From assembly GCA_021848465.1 (NCBI GenBank), contig JAJZUP010000001.1, positions 930,001 through 994,000 on the forward strand: a stretch of DNA of 64,000 nt, in the 5' to 3' direction. The stretch is from Pseudomonadota bacterium (GTDB taxonomy: Bacteria; Pseudomonadota; Gammaproteobacteria; Burkholderiales; Gallionellaceae). Shown one piece after another: positions 56,444 through 64,000 of the stretch (position 1 is its first letter; the number at the start of each line of letters is the position of its first letter). The translations under genes and the position numbers were made by a program. The notes below the pieces were generated by a model. That model was not told the DNA's origin. It saw only the letters and a list, made by a program, of their open reading frames with translations, and did no database searches.

Positions 56444-57118
56444 GTGAATAAGCTGGCTGCATTGATGGTTGGGAGCGTGTTGTTCTTTTCGCAAACGGTT
56501 TATGCCGAGGATGCTCAGTCTGGCGAGAGAACGTGGTGGGGGGGCATAAGTGCAAAATATTGGATGGTGAATTACAACTCACCATCAGTTCAATCTACAA
56601 GCGTTTCACAAATTATTCCGACCATTGCCGTTGGCTATAAGGATTTCTTTTATACGCTATCGATCATTGGCAACCAAAAAGCTGGCAATACCGAATACCA
56701 GGAAGAGTCATTTGGATTCGGGTACCGCGTTACACCGAATATTGCGGCTGTGCTGGGATTCCGAGTGTTCGGCGAAATCCCGCCTCCAGGAGGCGCGGTT
56801 ATAAATCGTACCGCTTATCAAACTGCAGCCGTACTGTTCAATTGGCCCGTACCTGACTCGAAGCTCCTTTTGAACGGGAGCTTAGGTTATGGTTTCGGAA
56901 AGCCGCAGAACGGAAATTTTCCAGATGATAATAGCAATCACCCTTATAGCGGCGTGGAGTTCGGCGTAAGTTATCCGGTTGCAGATTCAGCCAAGGTTTC
57001 ATTGGGCTACAAGGCAGAAAAATTCGATCTTCCGTATCGCAACGCTAACGCAACTGTAACGACCTCGGGTGTTGCGGATAAGAGCGGTTTCTACTTTGGG
57101 GCAGACTACTCATTTTGA
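56444..57118 (+). CDS. Small outer-membrane beta-barrel protein, unknown function
   Basis: 224 residues starting at GTG with AGGGGG 6 bases upstream. A signal peptide (MNKLAALMVGSVLFFSQTVY, cleavage near YAED) is followed by alternating amphipathic strands (ISAKYWMVNYNSP, IIPTIAVGYKDFFYTLSIIG, ESFGFGYRVTPNIAAVLGFR, KVSLGYKAEKFDLPYR). The final SGFYFGADYSF ends in Phe, as barrels folded by BamA do. An 8- to 10-stranded porin-like or OmpW/OmpA-barrel-sized protein fits. It heads a run of co-directional exported proteins. Confidence 0.75.
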   Translation: MNKLAALMVGSVLFFSQTVYAEDAQSGERTWWGGISAKYWMVNYNSPSVQSTSVSQIIPTIAVGYKDFFYTLSIIGNQKAGNTEYQEESFGFGYRVTPNIAAVLGFRVFGEIPPPGGAVINRTAYQTAAVLFNWPVPDSKLLLNGSLGYGFGKPQNGNFPDDNSNHPYSGVEFGVSYPVADSAKVSLGYKAEKFDLPYRNANATVTTSGVADKSGFYFGADYSF

Positions 57119-57142
57119 GCCGCAGATTGATTTGCCGAAATT

Positions 57143-59602
57143 GTGCTGAATAAGCTGTCGCGCTCATTTCTATTTATCCTCTCCTCCCCCTTGGCCTTGC
57201 TGTTGTTAGGGGGAGGAGTTGTTTCGTTTGATGTTAATGCCGCAAAGTTAAAGCAATCCAAAGTTGTTAAGGAAAAGCTTGTGCTAATGCCTCTGCGAAT
57301 ATCGGTGGAGGACAGGAGCTTGACCAGCTCAATGGAGTCCGCGTTAGTCGAGGGGCTGCAGCAAAAATATGAGGTGCTGGCAGGAGATCGTGTTGCCCAA
57401 AAGGCCAAGGCAATATTTGAGAAGGAGTCCCAGAGCTCCACTCATAAGGAATGTGATGAAACGAAATGCCTGCAAGGAGTGGCAGAAGCCTTTCAATCTG
57501 AATTGCTGGCTATCGCCAATGTTACAAAAAGGGATGATGGCTATTTCTTGGCACTGACTATCCGCAATATTTTCGACAACGTTGTCGTTTACTCCAAGTC
57601 TTCGCCGTGCAGGCATTGCGATGCTTATGCAGTAATTGACAAATTGAAGGAACTAAGTGGGGTTCCACTGGAAAGCGAGGGCGGCGCAGCAATGCCGTCA
57701 GCTGCGCCGCGCGGCGCGCGCGCGGAGTCATCAGATGCGGAAACAGAGTTGTGGGACGAGGTTAAGAGTCTCAATCAAATAGATAATTATCAGCTTTACA
57801 TATCCCAGTTTCCTGATGGGCGCTATGTTTCATTAGCCCGGATTTTGATAAGAAAACTGGAGCAAGAAGCAGCTGAACAACAAGCACGCAAAGATCAGCA
57901 GGCTTGGGCGCAGGCAGAACAGGAAAGGACTGAGGCAGGCTACCGAAAATATCTTCAGAGCTTTCCTGAGGGGCGTTATGTCGCCAACGCGGAACAGAAG
58001 ATCAGTAAGCTTCAGGCAGAGCGGAAAGCGCTTGAAGACAGGGCTTTGTGGGATCGAACCAAATCATTGGATACCAAGAGCGCATACCAAGCTTATATTG
58101 CTACCGGTGGCAGCTATGTCGCTATTGCACGCTTAAAGTTGCAGGCCATAGTTCAGGATGAAAATGATCAGGCCGCCTGGAAAAAAGCCTTGCAGGAAAA
58201 CAGCGTAAAGGGTTTTCAAGACTATCTGGATGCCAATGCAAGTGGCAAGCATGTAGAGGAAGCCAAAACAAAAATGGCTGAAATCCGCAAGCTGGAGGCT
58301 GAGCAGGCGGAATTGTCATTTTGGAAGCAAACACAATACGCCGACAATATGCAGGCATATAAAGGGTATTTGGCAAAGTATCCCAGCGGGCTGCACACGG
58401 AAGCGGCCAAGCAACGAATATCTGAATTGGCCGCGGCTTACGAAGAGCAGGAGTATTGGGACAAGATTCGAGCGGCAGATACGCTGCAATCGTATCAGTC
58501 CTATCTGACAAAATATCCCAGTGGCGCACACAATTTGATTGCGCAGGAGCGCATTGCTTCGATTCGCAAATTGGAGGCTGAAAAGGCAGAAGATGCCGCC
58601 TGGCAGAAAGCATCGGCATCAAACAGTATCCAAGGCTTTCAGGATTTCCTGACCCAGTTCCCGTCCGGCAAACACGCGCTTCTGGCCAGAGAGAAATTGG
58701 CCAGTATCCGGAGAGAGTTGGTAAAGCAAGAGGAAGACGGCTTTTGGCAGAAAGTGCAAGCAACCGACTCCTTGCAGGGGTATCAGGATTATCTGGTCAA
58801 ATACCCGGACGGTGCCTATGCGCAGAACGCGCGCAAGCGTGTCGCGGCCATTCAGGCACAGCTTGAGGAGCAGTCAGTCTGGCGCCAGGCGCAAGGCGCG
58901 GACTCACTGGAGGGTTACCAAGGGTACTTGGGCAAGTATCCATCCGGACAATTCGTGCTGCAGGCGCGGGAAAAAATTGCTGTTATTCGGCAGCGGCTGG
59001 CGGAGCAAGCGGCTGAGGCATTGTGGCAAAAAAGTCTGGCGGCGGATTCAATTCCATCGTATTCCGAATACATCAACAAATATCCAAATGGAGCGCATGT
59101 AGAGCAGGCGCAACAAAAGATTGCGGCGATTCGTAAACAGCAGGCAGAGTTGGCAGAGGCGGCATTGTGGCAAAAGGCCCTTGCAGAAGACCGCGAAGGA
59201 ATTTATGTCGACTATTTGAGGCAGTTTCCCTCTGGTAAGCATACGGATGAGGCGCAACAAAAACTCGATGCGATACGCAAGCTAATGGCGGAAAGGGCGG
59301 ATCAGGACGCATGGCAGTCGGCCCTTGGTGATAATACGGCAAAAGCTTATAGAGCCTATATCAAGCGTTTCCCCTCCGGAAAGTATGCAGGCCAAGCCCA
59401 ACTTAAAATCAGTGAACTCTCTGCGCAAGAAGAGGAAAGCATGTGGGGGGATGCAGTTGCAGCCAATAGGTCTGGGGCATTCCAGGACTATCTGGATGAA
59501 TATCCCAACGGTAAGTATGCATCTGCGGCCCGCGACAAAGTGGCCAGTCTGCGCGTGCTTGAAGCAAAAAAGAGTCGCAGTAATGTAACGCCGAGTTTTT
59601 AG
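57143..59602 (+). CDS. Exported 819-residue protein: CsgG-like N-terminal domain plus 13 tandem W/YPSG helical repeats
   Basis: Signal peptide about residues 1-34. Residues 44-170 form a domain (KLVLMPLRISVEDR, YEVLAGDRVAQKA) with cysteines at 104/109 and 156/159; the same domain stands alone in the gene at 62222. Its beginning resembles CsgG/TolB-N-type folds. Residues 202-812 are 13 repeats of about 44-48 residues with the consensus W-x-x-A-x-x-x-D-S-x-x-x-Y-x-x-Y-L and then Y-P-S-G-x-H and A-x-x-K-I, probably helix pairs forming a superhelix. Similar repeats occur beside SUMF1 and caspase-like domains in other bacteria. The start GTG lacks a strong ribosome-binding site. Likely a periplasmic scaffold; function unknown. 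Confidence 0.75.
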   Translation: MLNKLSRSFLFILSSPLALLLLGGGVVSFDVNAAKLKQSKVVKEKLVLMPLRISVEDRSLTSSMESALVEGLQQKYEVLAGDRVAQKAKAIFEKESQSSTHKECDETKCLQGVAEAFQSELLAIANVTKRDDGYFLALTIRNIFDNVVVYSKSSPCRHCDAYAVIDKLKELSGVPLESEGGAAMPSAAPRGARAESSDAETELWDEVKSLNQIDNYQLYISQFPDGRYVSLARILIRKLEQEAAEQQARKDQQAWAQAEQERTEAGYRKYLQSFPEGRYVANAEQKISKLQAERKALEDRALWDRTKSLDTKSAYQAYIATGGSYVAIARLKLQAIVQDENDQAAWKKALQENSVKGFQDYLDANASGKHVEEAKTKMAEIRKLEAEQAELSFWKQTQYADNMQAYKGYLAKYPSGLHTEAAKQRISELAAAYEEQEYWDKIRAADTLQSYQSYLTKYPSGAHNLIAQERIASIRKLEAEKAEDAAWQKASASNSIQGFQDFLTQFPSGKHALLAREKLASIRRELVKQEEDGFWQKVQATDSLQGYQDYLVKYPDGAYAQNARKRVAAIQAQLEEQSVWRQAQGADSLEGYQGYLGKYPSGQFVLQAREKIAVIRQRLAEQAAEALWQKSLAADSIPSYSEYINKYPNGAHVEQAQQKIAAIRKQQAELAEAALWQKALAEDREGIYVDYLRQFPSGKHTDEAQQKLDAIRKLMAERADQDAWQSALGDNTAKAYRAYIKRFPSGKYAGQAQLKISELSAQEEESMWGDAVAANRSGAFQDYLDEYPNGKYASAARDKVASLRVLEAKKSRSNVTPSF

Positions 59603-59714
59603 GCTTGCAAAATTTTTAATGCGGTTTGCAAGAGCCAATTTTGCGCAATGCAGAGCAGGTGATGGTGATGTGCGGCATATTTAAGTTTGACAACCCGAGC
59701 CATGGATTGCCTGA

Positions 59715-60596
59715 ATGGGAAGCTACTCATTAATAAAGATCAAAGGTTATGGCGTCTTGCGAGTCGATCCGGTTATTCTTCTAGCTGTTATCGTGATTGC
59801 GCTGGGCACGGCTCTTCCCTTCACCCATAAATCCGCGCTATCCCAGGCTCAACCACCCGCACTTAAAACTGTCCTCCCCAATTCTTCTAAGGGTGCAACT
59901 GAGGCCTCGCTTTCTGCCTCTTCTCCTATGGTGGCGACACCCGCCAGCCCCCTGGTATTCGAAAGCAGCTTCTACGACTTTGGAACCGTGACTGAAGGCG
60001 ATGTCGTCAAGCACACATTCAAATTCAGGAATGAGGGCAGTGTTCCGATCAAAATCATTAAAACCGAAACCTCCTGTGGTTGCACTACCGCCAATGGCGC
60101 GCTTAAGGAATATGCGCCGGGAGAGCAAGGCGAAATGGAAGTGGTGGTGGATACGGTGGGCAAGAAAGGCATCATCGTCAAAGCCGTCAAGCTCTCTCTT
60201 GCAGGTGGCCCCAAGGCCAGCGAAGAAATTACCCTTACCATGAGTCTGGTGCCGCCCCCGCATCCCAAGAAAGAGCATCTGGCCAATCTCAATACCGATG
60301 CTCGCTGCAAAGGTTGCCATCTGGAAAATGGTCAAGGCCAGACCGGTATCTTTTTATACCACCGGGTGTGCGTACAATGTCACGGCAAGAAGGGCGTAGG
60401 GGCGACGGCGCGCGCCTTGAACGATGCGCAATGGCAGCAGACTATCAAGGACGACTACATCCGGAAACGTATCGTAAATGGCTGGCCGGAGCATGGCATG
60501 CCGTCGTTTGTAAAAGGCGTTTCGCCTGCATTGGACACAGAGCAAGTAGAGTCGCTGATCCAGTACATCAGGAAACTGGGTGAGGCTAAGCAATAA
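59715..60596 (+). CDS. Membrane-anchored DUF1573 domain fused to cytochrome c
   Basis: 293 residues. A membrane helix (VDPVILLAVIVIALGTALPF, about 18-37) anchors it. A DUF1573 domain (about 80-180) has the diagnostic TSCGCTTANG at 119-128 (S-C-G-C-T-T). The C-terminal part carries two CxxCH haem motifs, CKGCH (198-202) and CVQCH (219-223), and GMPSF (261-265) offers a Met ligand. The two motifs are only 16 residues apart, so either both bind haem in a compact dihaem unit or only the second is the class I haem. An electron-transfer role at the membrane is likely. The start ATG has no clear ribosome-binding site. Confidence 0.82.
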   Translation: MGSYSLIKIKGYGVLRVDPVILLAVIVIALGTALPFTHKSALSQAQPPALKTVLPNSSKGATEASLSASSPMVATPASPLVFESSFYDFGTVTEGDVVKHTFKFRNEGSVPIKIIKTETSCGCTTANGALKEYAPGEQGEMEVVVDTVGKKGIIVKAVKLSLAGGPKASEEITLTMSLVPPPHPKKEHLANLNTDARCKGCHLENGQGQTGIFLYHRVCVQCHGKKGVGATARALNDAQWQQTIKDDYIRKRIVNGWPEHGMPSFVKGVSPALDTEQVESLIQYIRKLGEAKQ

Positions 60597-60608
60597 AGGG
60601 GATGGGGC

Positions 60609-61667
60609 ATGAAAACGACAAGGTACGCGATGCTGGGAATCTTATTGGCGGGTATGTCCGACCCGGCAGCGGCATCACTGTTCACCTGTGACGGGGCAAG
60701 CGACACGCCCAAGCCGGAGTGGATCGGGAAGGATTACAACCTCCAGGGGTACTATTCCGCGGTTGGCGTTGCGGACAAGAGCGGCAAGCCATTTGCCCAG
60801 CGCCGCCAACAGTCCGAAGCGGATGCGAAGCAACATCTGGTCGAACAAATTGAAGTCACGATTCGCTCGGAAAACAAGCAAAGCAAACAGGTCGGCAGCA
60901 GCGGCGTAACGCAAAGTGCGAGCTCTGAAGTCTCTGTTATTTCAAACGAGCTTCTCCGGGGGGTGACGATTCGGGAGCAGTGGGTGGATGCAGACACCTG
61001 TATGGTGTACACCTTGGCGGTGGTAAGTCGCGACTCGGTTGCGCAAACCCGCAACGAGAAGCACTCTCGCCTGCACTACATTCAAATGAAAACATTCCTC
61101 GCGGACGGAACCGACCGTGAGCTCAATCGCGATCCACAAGTTCGCAAAACAGCGCTGGAGCAGGCCAAGCTGGAGTTCAACGGCATTGATTTTGCCATCC
61201 TCAACGAAGGCTATGCACGTGAAGCCTATGCCAGAAAGATCAACGATGCCTTGACCGCAGTGAACAAGGAGCTTGCCGATTCGCAAAGCCGAACTGCGGC
61301 CAAGGCATTCAATCCGGACGGTAAATTGCCTGCCTCTGTGCTCCGCAAAATCGTAGACCGCTTGAACGCTGCTGGACGCAAGGTCGAGCTGTTGCTGGAT
61401 GACTGTAGCGATGCCGGTGAGTGTCGCGCCAGAGCCAGGGAGCGCGGGTATGGACAACTGATAACGCTGAAGGTGGATGCGCGCACTGAAACCAGTGCGA
61501 TGGGGGCCATGAAAGGCACGATGACGATTTCCGAGACGGTTTATGACATTGCCCAGGACAAGCCAATTAAAACTCCTCCAGCAGCTACCGCACAGGTCAT
61601 CGGTTGGGATAACGAAGAGCTGAACTGGGATTTGGCGGCTGACAAGGTCATGCAAGAACTGAAATAG
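60609..61667 (+). CDS. Exported LPP20/FlgT-N-like protein, unknown function
   Basis: 352 residues with a signal peptide (MKTTRYAMLGILLAGMSDPA, cleavage near AAA). Residues 45-140 resemble the LPP20/FlgT N-terminal fold: LQGYYSAVGVADKSGKPFAQ, then RRQQSEADAKQHLVEQIEVT. The rest contains LNAAGRKVELLLDDCSDAGE with paired Cys. LPP20-type domains occur in outer-membrane ring and lipoprotein assemblies (flagellar FlgP/FlgT), but no flagellar gene is nearby. The mature N-terminus has no lipobox Cys. It follows the cytochrome gene after 12 bases. Confidence 0.65.
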   Translation: MKTTRYAMLGILLAGMSDPAAASLFTCDGASDTPKPEWIGKDYNLQGYYSAVGVADKSGKPFAQRRQQSEADAKQHLVEQIEVTIRSENKQSKQVGSSGVTQSASSEVSVISNELLRGVTIREQWVDADTCMVYTLAVVSRDSVAQTRNEKHSRLHYIQMKTFLADGTDRELNRDPQVRKTALEQAKLEFNGIDFAILNEGYAREAYARKINDALTAVNKELADSQSRTAAKAFNPDGKLPASVLRKIVDRLNAAGRKVELLLDDCSDAGECRARARERGYGQLITLKVDARTETSAMGAMKGTMTISETVYDIAQDKPIKTPPAATAQVIGWDNEELNWDLAADKVMQELK

Positions 61668-61704
61668 CACCACCAATACGATACGAAAAACAGGGAGCGC
61701 AACC

Positions 61705-62211
61705 ATGAAACGCGTAGTCAGATCGCTTGTTATTTATCTCTTACCCCTCTTGGGGCTTTATGCAAACGCTGCGCTTGCCGATGCCGGCCCGGCAGTGGGC
61801 GCAGAAGCACCCAAACTGATCGCCCGCACACTCGACGATCAGCTTTACCTGCTGTCCCATGACAAAGGGCGGCCAAAGGTCATGAACTTCTTCTGGGTGC
61901 AGTGTGTGCCATGCAAAGCTGAAATGCCGGAGTTGGCAAAACTTGAACTGGCCTATCCCAAGGTCAAATTCGTATCAGTTCATGCATCCACGGAAAGCCC
62001 GGAGGAGGTAGCGAAATTCATTCACGGTTTGTCAGGTGCCCCCTCAAATATCGTGGTGACTCAGGCTGCGGCCCGGGATGCCTTCAACGTAAAGGGGCTG
62101 CCGCATACTATCGTCATGGATCAGGATAATATCGTGCAGGCCAACCTGGTGGGCTACACCCCCAAGAACATGGCAGCCCTGAAGAAGATGCTGGATAAAC
62201 TCGCGCAATAG
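61705..62211 (+). CDS. Periplasmic TlpA/ResA-like thioredoxin
   Basis: 168 residues: signal peptide (LLPLLGLYANAALA), then a thioredoxin fold with FFWVQCVPCKAEMPEL (redox pair Cys 67 and Cys 70 in C-V-P-C) and the cis-Pro loop KGLPHTIVMD. The AhpC/TSA-type start APKLIARTLDDQLYLL matches TlpA. Such proteins reduce apocytochrome or copper-protein disulfides, which fits the adjacent cytochrome gene and the Cys-pair proteins on either side. Confidence 0.87.
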   Translation: MKRVVRSLVIYLLPLLGLYANAALADAGPAVGAEAPKLIARTLDDQLYLLSHDKGRPKVMNFFWVQCVPCKAEMPELAKLELAYPKVKFVSVHASTESPEEVAKFIHGLSGAPSNIVVTQAAARDAFNVKGLPHTIVMDQDNIVQANLVGYTPKNMAALKKMLDKLAQ

Positions 62212-62221
62212 GAGCATGAAT

Positions 62222-62710
62222 ATGCACACCATGATCAAGACAATTTGTCTGGTAGCTGCCTTGCTGTTTAACATATCGCTGGCGCAGGGTGCTGAGCGCA
62301 TCGTTCTGCTTCCGGTCGCCGGTGAATTGTTGGCAAGCGAGAAAGTTCAGTTGGCTGATGCGGCGGCGCACGCGGTGTCCGGGCAATACCATGTCCTTTA
62401 TGGAGATAAAGTAAATCAGTTCGTGGTGAAGGCTTTTCAGGATGAAAGCAAAAAGCTGGACTGCGACGAAAGCAATTGCTACAAAAAAATCGCCTCGGAA
62501 TTTAAGGTGGACAAGATCATGGCATTGAAAATTGCCAAGGTAGCTAGCGGAAAATATCTCGTAGCGCTCAATCTGTACGACATTCCGACCGGGGGCGTCA
62601 TTGTGAGCAAGAGTGCTGAGTGTAGTGAATGCTCATTTGAAAAGCTGGTAGCAACTGCGCAGTCCATCATGAATGTCCTGGCAAAAGGAAGCCAGGATAA
62701 AAGCAAATGA
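62222..62710 (+). CDS. Small exported protein, paralogue of the N-terminal domain of the repeat protein
   Basis: 162 residues with a signal peptide (LVAALLFNISLAQGA). It aligns along its length with residues 44-170 of the protein at 57143: L-L-P-V against L-M-P-L, Y-H-V-L-Y-G-D-K-V against Y-E-V-L-A-G-D-R-V, C-D-E-S-N-C against C-D-E-T-K-C, and V-S-K-S-x-x-C-x-x-C in both. The Cys pairs sit at 81/86 and 134/137. A CsgG-like fold is my guess. I chose the ATG at 62222 (GGAG 7 bases upstream) over the ATG at 62216, which abuts it. Confidence 0.7.
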   Translation: MHTMIKTICLVAALLFNISLAQGAERIVLLPVAGELLASEKVQLADAAAHAVSGQYHVLYGDKVNQFVVKAFQDESKKLDCDESNCYKKIASEFKVDKIMALKIAKVASGKYLVALNLYDIPTGGVIVSKSAECSECSFEKLVATAQSIMNVLAKGSQDKSK

Positions 62711-63079
62711 AGCGCATTTCCTTATCTGTTGTGCTGGGCTGCTGACAGTACTACTCAACTGCGCTGCCATTGCCGCCCCAGCATCCTAACCAGCCAAGGC
62801 TGCATGGAAAGAGTGCGTAGTAAAGCATCGGATGAGGATACGCGCCTCGCGCCAACATGGAGGCCGCGCCGATGGAAGGCCTCTAGCAGATATACAAGTA
62901 CTTTCCTGGTGTTTGAGTCCGTGGTTCACGTAACCGATTAGCCAGCCCTTAGTGCGATTACGCTTTGTCAGCGTGCCGCCTCCATGCCTCCCAGCACGCA
63001 ATCCATCCATATCTTGGCCGATTATGTCGCCCATCCTGTCCGGCGGGTACCCCCTTTGGATGGCATTCACAAGATTTTC

Positions 63080-63095
63080 TCAAGATATATCTTGA
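63080..63095. promoter_or_regulatory. 16-bp perfect palindrome overlapping the multicopper oxidase promoter
   Basis: TCAAGATATATCTTGA is its own reverse complement and covers the first four bases of the -35 box. Two further CAAGA motifs flank it (63070 and 63096 region). It is well placed for a repressor. Confidence 0.6.
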
Positions 63096-63119
63096 CAAGA
63101 CTTTTGTAGTTGAGATAAT
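63092..63119 (+). promoter_or_regulatory. Promoter of the multicopper oxidase gene
   Basis: Consensus TTGACA, a 16-base spacer and GATAAT. The start codon lies 115 bases downstream. Confidence 0.65.
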
Positions 63120-63234
63120 TTTTCAAAAGCTGTACGCAAAATGCAACTTAATGTGCTGAGGTGGGAGCGCGTGAGGGTTCGATTGCGGACAAAATAATGT
63201 ATATAAACTACAACTAATAAATAAAGGGGGCGTC

Positions 63235-64000
63235 ATGGGGAGATTGATCATGAGAGTAGTGGCATTCCTGTTTGCTGTTGTGTTTTTGCCCAATGTGGCA
63301 TGGGCTGAACATCGCGAATTCAATATGACGATTGACGAGGTCGCGATTAACGTTGCGCCTGGTTTTATCACCAAGGTATTTGCCTTTAACGGCCAGGTTC
63401 CGGGGCCGCTGATTCATGTCAAGGAAGGTGATGACCTGACCATTCACGTGACCAACAATACTACTTTGCCGCATACCATCCACTGGCACGGTGTGAACCA
63501 GACTGCAACCTGGCAGAGCGATGGCGTGCCAGGCGTCACGCAGGAGGCGATCCAGCCAGGAACGTCATTCACATACCGCTTCACGGTCGATCGTCCCGGC
63601 AGCCTGTGGTATCACTGCCACGTCAATGTCTGGGAGCATGTGGCAACCCGCGGAATGTGGGGGCCGCTGATTGTTGATCCCAAGCACCCCACGGCGCAGG
63701 AAAAGAAGGTGACCAAAGATGTCATCATGATGATGAGCACTTGGGAGTCCGAATATGCCGATACATACGGCAAGGGCGGGGCGCCAAACGATGTTTCGGA
63801 TTATTTCTCGGTCAACGCCAAGTCGTTTCCGCTGTCGCAGCCGATCCGCGTGAAAAAAGGCGATGTGCTGCGGCTGCGCATGTACGGCGCCGGCGACGAG
63901 ATACATGAAATGCACCTGCACGGACATGACCAGCTGTTCGCCTTTAAAGACGGCTATCCGTTGCCGACTCCTTACTACGTCGACACCGTGCCGGTTGGCC
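63235..64000 (+). CDS. Multicopper oxidase, N-terminal part (runs off the window)
   Basis: 255 codons are visible and the frame is open to the edge. A signal peptide (MRVVAFLFAVVFLPNVAWA) is followed by cupredoxin domain 1 with copper ligands in HTIHWHGV and WYHCHVNVWEH, then domain 2 beginning IRVKKGDVLRLRMYG with EMHLHGHD. The His-rich motifs place it among multicopper oxidases or cupredoxin nitrite-reductase relatives; the missing C-terminal domain (type 1 copper) would decide. In Gallionellaceae such enzymes have been proposed in metal oxidation, which is only a lead here. AAAGGGGG precedes the ATG at 63235; an ATG at 63250 would give a cleaner signal peptide. Confidence 0.88.
   Translation, partial: MGRLIMRVVAFLFAVVFLPNVAWAEHREFNMTIDEVAINVAPGFITKVFAFNGQVPGPLIHVKEGDDLTIHVTNNTTLPHTIHWHGVNQTATWQSDGVPGVTQEAIQPGTSFTYRFTVDRPGSLWYHCHVNVWEHVATRGMWGPLIVDPKHPTAQEKKVTKDVIMMMSTWESEYADTYGKGGAPNDVSDYFSVNAKSFPLSQPIRVKKGDVLRLRMYGAGDEIHEMHLHGHDQLFAFKDGYPLPTPYYVDTVPVG

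Larger units (their letters stand above)
62711..63234. other. Intergenic region upstream of the multicopper oxidase
   Basis: 524 bases. The left 350 bases show nothing I can name; short open frames there have no recognisable content. The right end holds a 16-bp palindrome (63080-63095) overlapping a promoter (63092-63119), then a 115-base AT-rich leader. Confidence 0.5.

Noticed and set aside
59668-59733. 21-codon micro-ORF starting MCGIFKFDN before the DUF1573-cytochrome gene
   Set aside because: The MCGI start recalls class II glutamine amidotransferases, but it stops after 21 codons, overlaps the next start and has no ribosome-binding site.

Overview
The window is chromosomal DNA from a betaproteobacterium. 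I infer the Nitrosomonadales/Gallionellaceae range from the gene orders (tol-pal next to ruvABC and yebC, mla-murA-hisGD, uvrA opposite an MFS gene and ssb), from the tRNA-tuf-secE-nusG-rpo-str-S10-spc-alpha supercluster, and from a multicopper oxidase at the right edge. The genus is not proven.

Layout. (1) 1-7317, minus strand: one envelope and DNA-repair run, yebC-ruvC-ruvA-ruvB-ybgC-tolQRAB-pal-cpoB, with cpoB cut by the window edge. (2) 7502-11783, plus: mlaFEDCB lipid-transport operon, then murA. (3) 11784-13335: accessory patch between murA and hisG, holding a mosaic of dispersed palindromic repeats, one unrecognised AT-rich gene and a palindrome before hisG. (4) 13336-15266: hisG (short form) and hisD. 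(5) 15356-47248: tRNA-Tyr-Gly-Thr, tuf copy 1, tRNA-Trp, secE, nusG, rplKAJL, rpoBC, rpsLG, fusA, tuf copy 2, then the complete S10, spc and alpha operons. This includes the 38-residue rpmJ. Promoters, terminators and an L10-type leader can be read directly. (6) 47312-54206: a CAP-domain protein and uvrA (minus), opposite a YajR-like MFS exporter, ssb, a CheZ-like protein and a secreted SUMF1-fold protein, then tRNA-Lys(CTT). (7) 54207-64000: an AT-richer accessory zone behind the tRNA. It has a PAS-LuxR regulator with a 30-bp palindrome upstream, a candidate 58-residue Cys-rich ORF, then six co-directional exported or envelope proteins, then a multicopper oxidase that runs off the window.

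The housekeeping part is canonical. The most interesting part is 56444-62710: an outer-membrane barrel, an 819-residue protein with 13 tandem W/Y-P-S-G repeats, a DUF1573-cytochrome c fusion, an LPP20/FlgT-like protein, a TlpA-type thioredoxin, and a small protein that is a stand-alone paralogue of the N-terminal domain of the repeat protein (shared C-x4-C and C-x2-C pairs with nearly the same spacing). I do not recognise this set as a described system. An envelope assembly with redox and thiol functions is my inference.

At regulatory scale, several promoters share a -10 box followed directly by GCGC (a GC-rich discriminator). A GGATT-rich inverted-repeat family sits in at least two operon-internal gaps (ruvC/yebC and rpoB/rpoC). 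The two tuf genes look like a gene-conversion pair.
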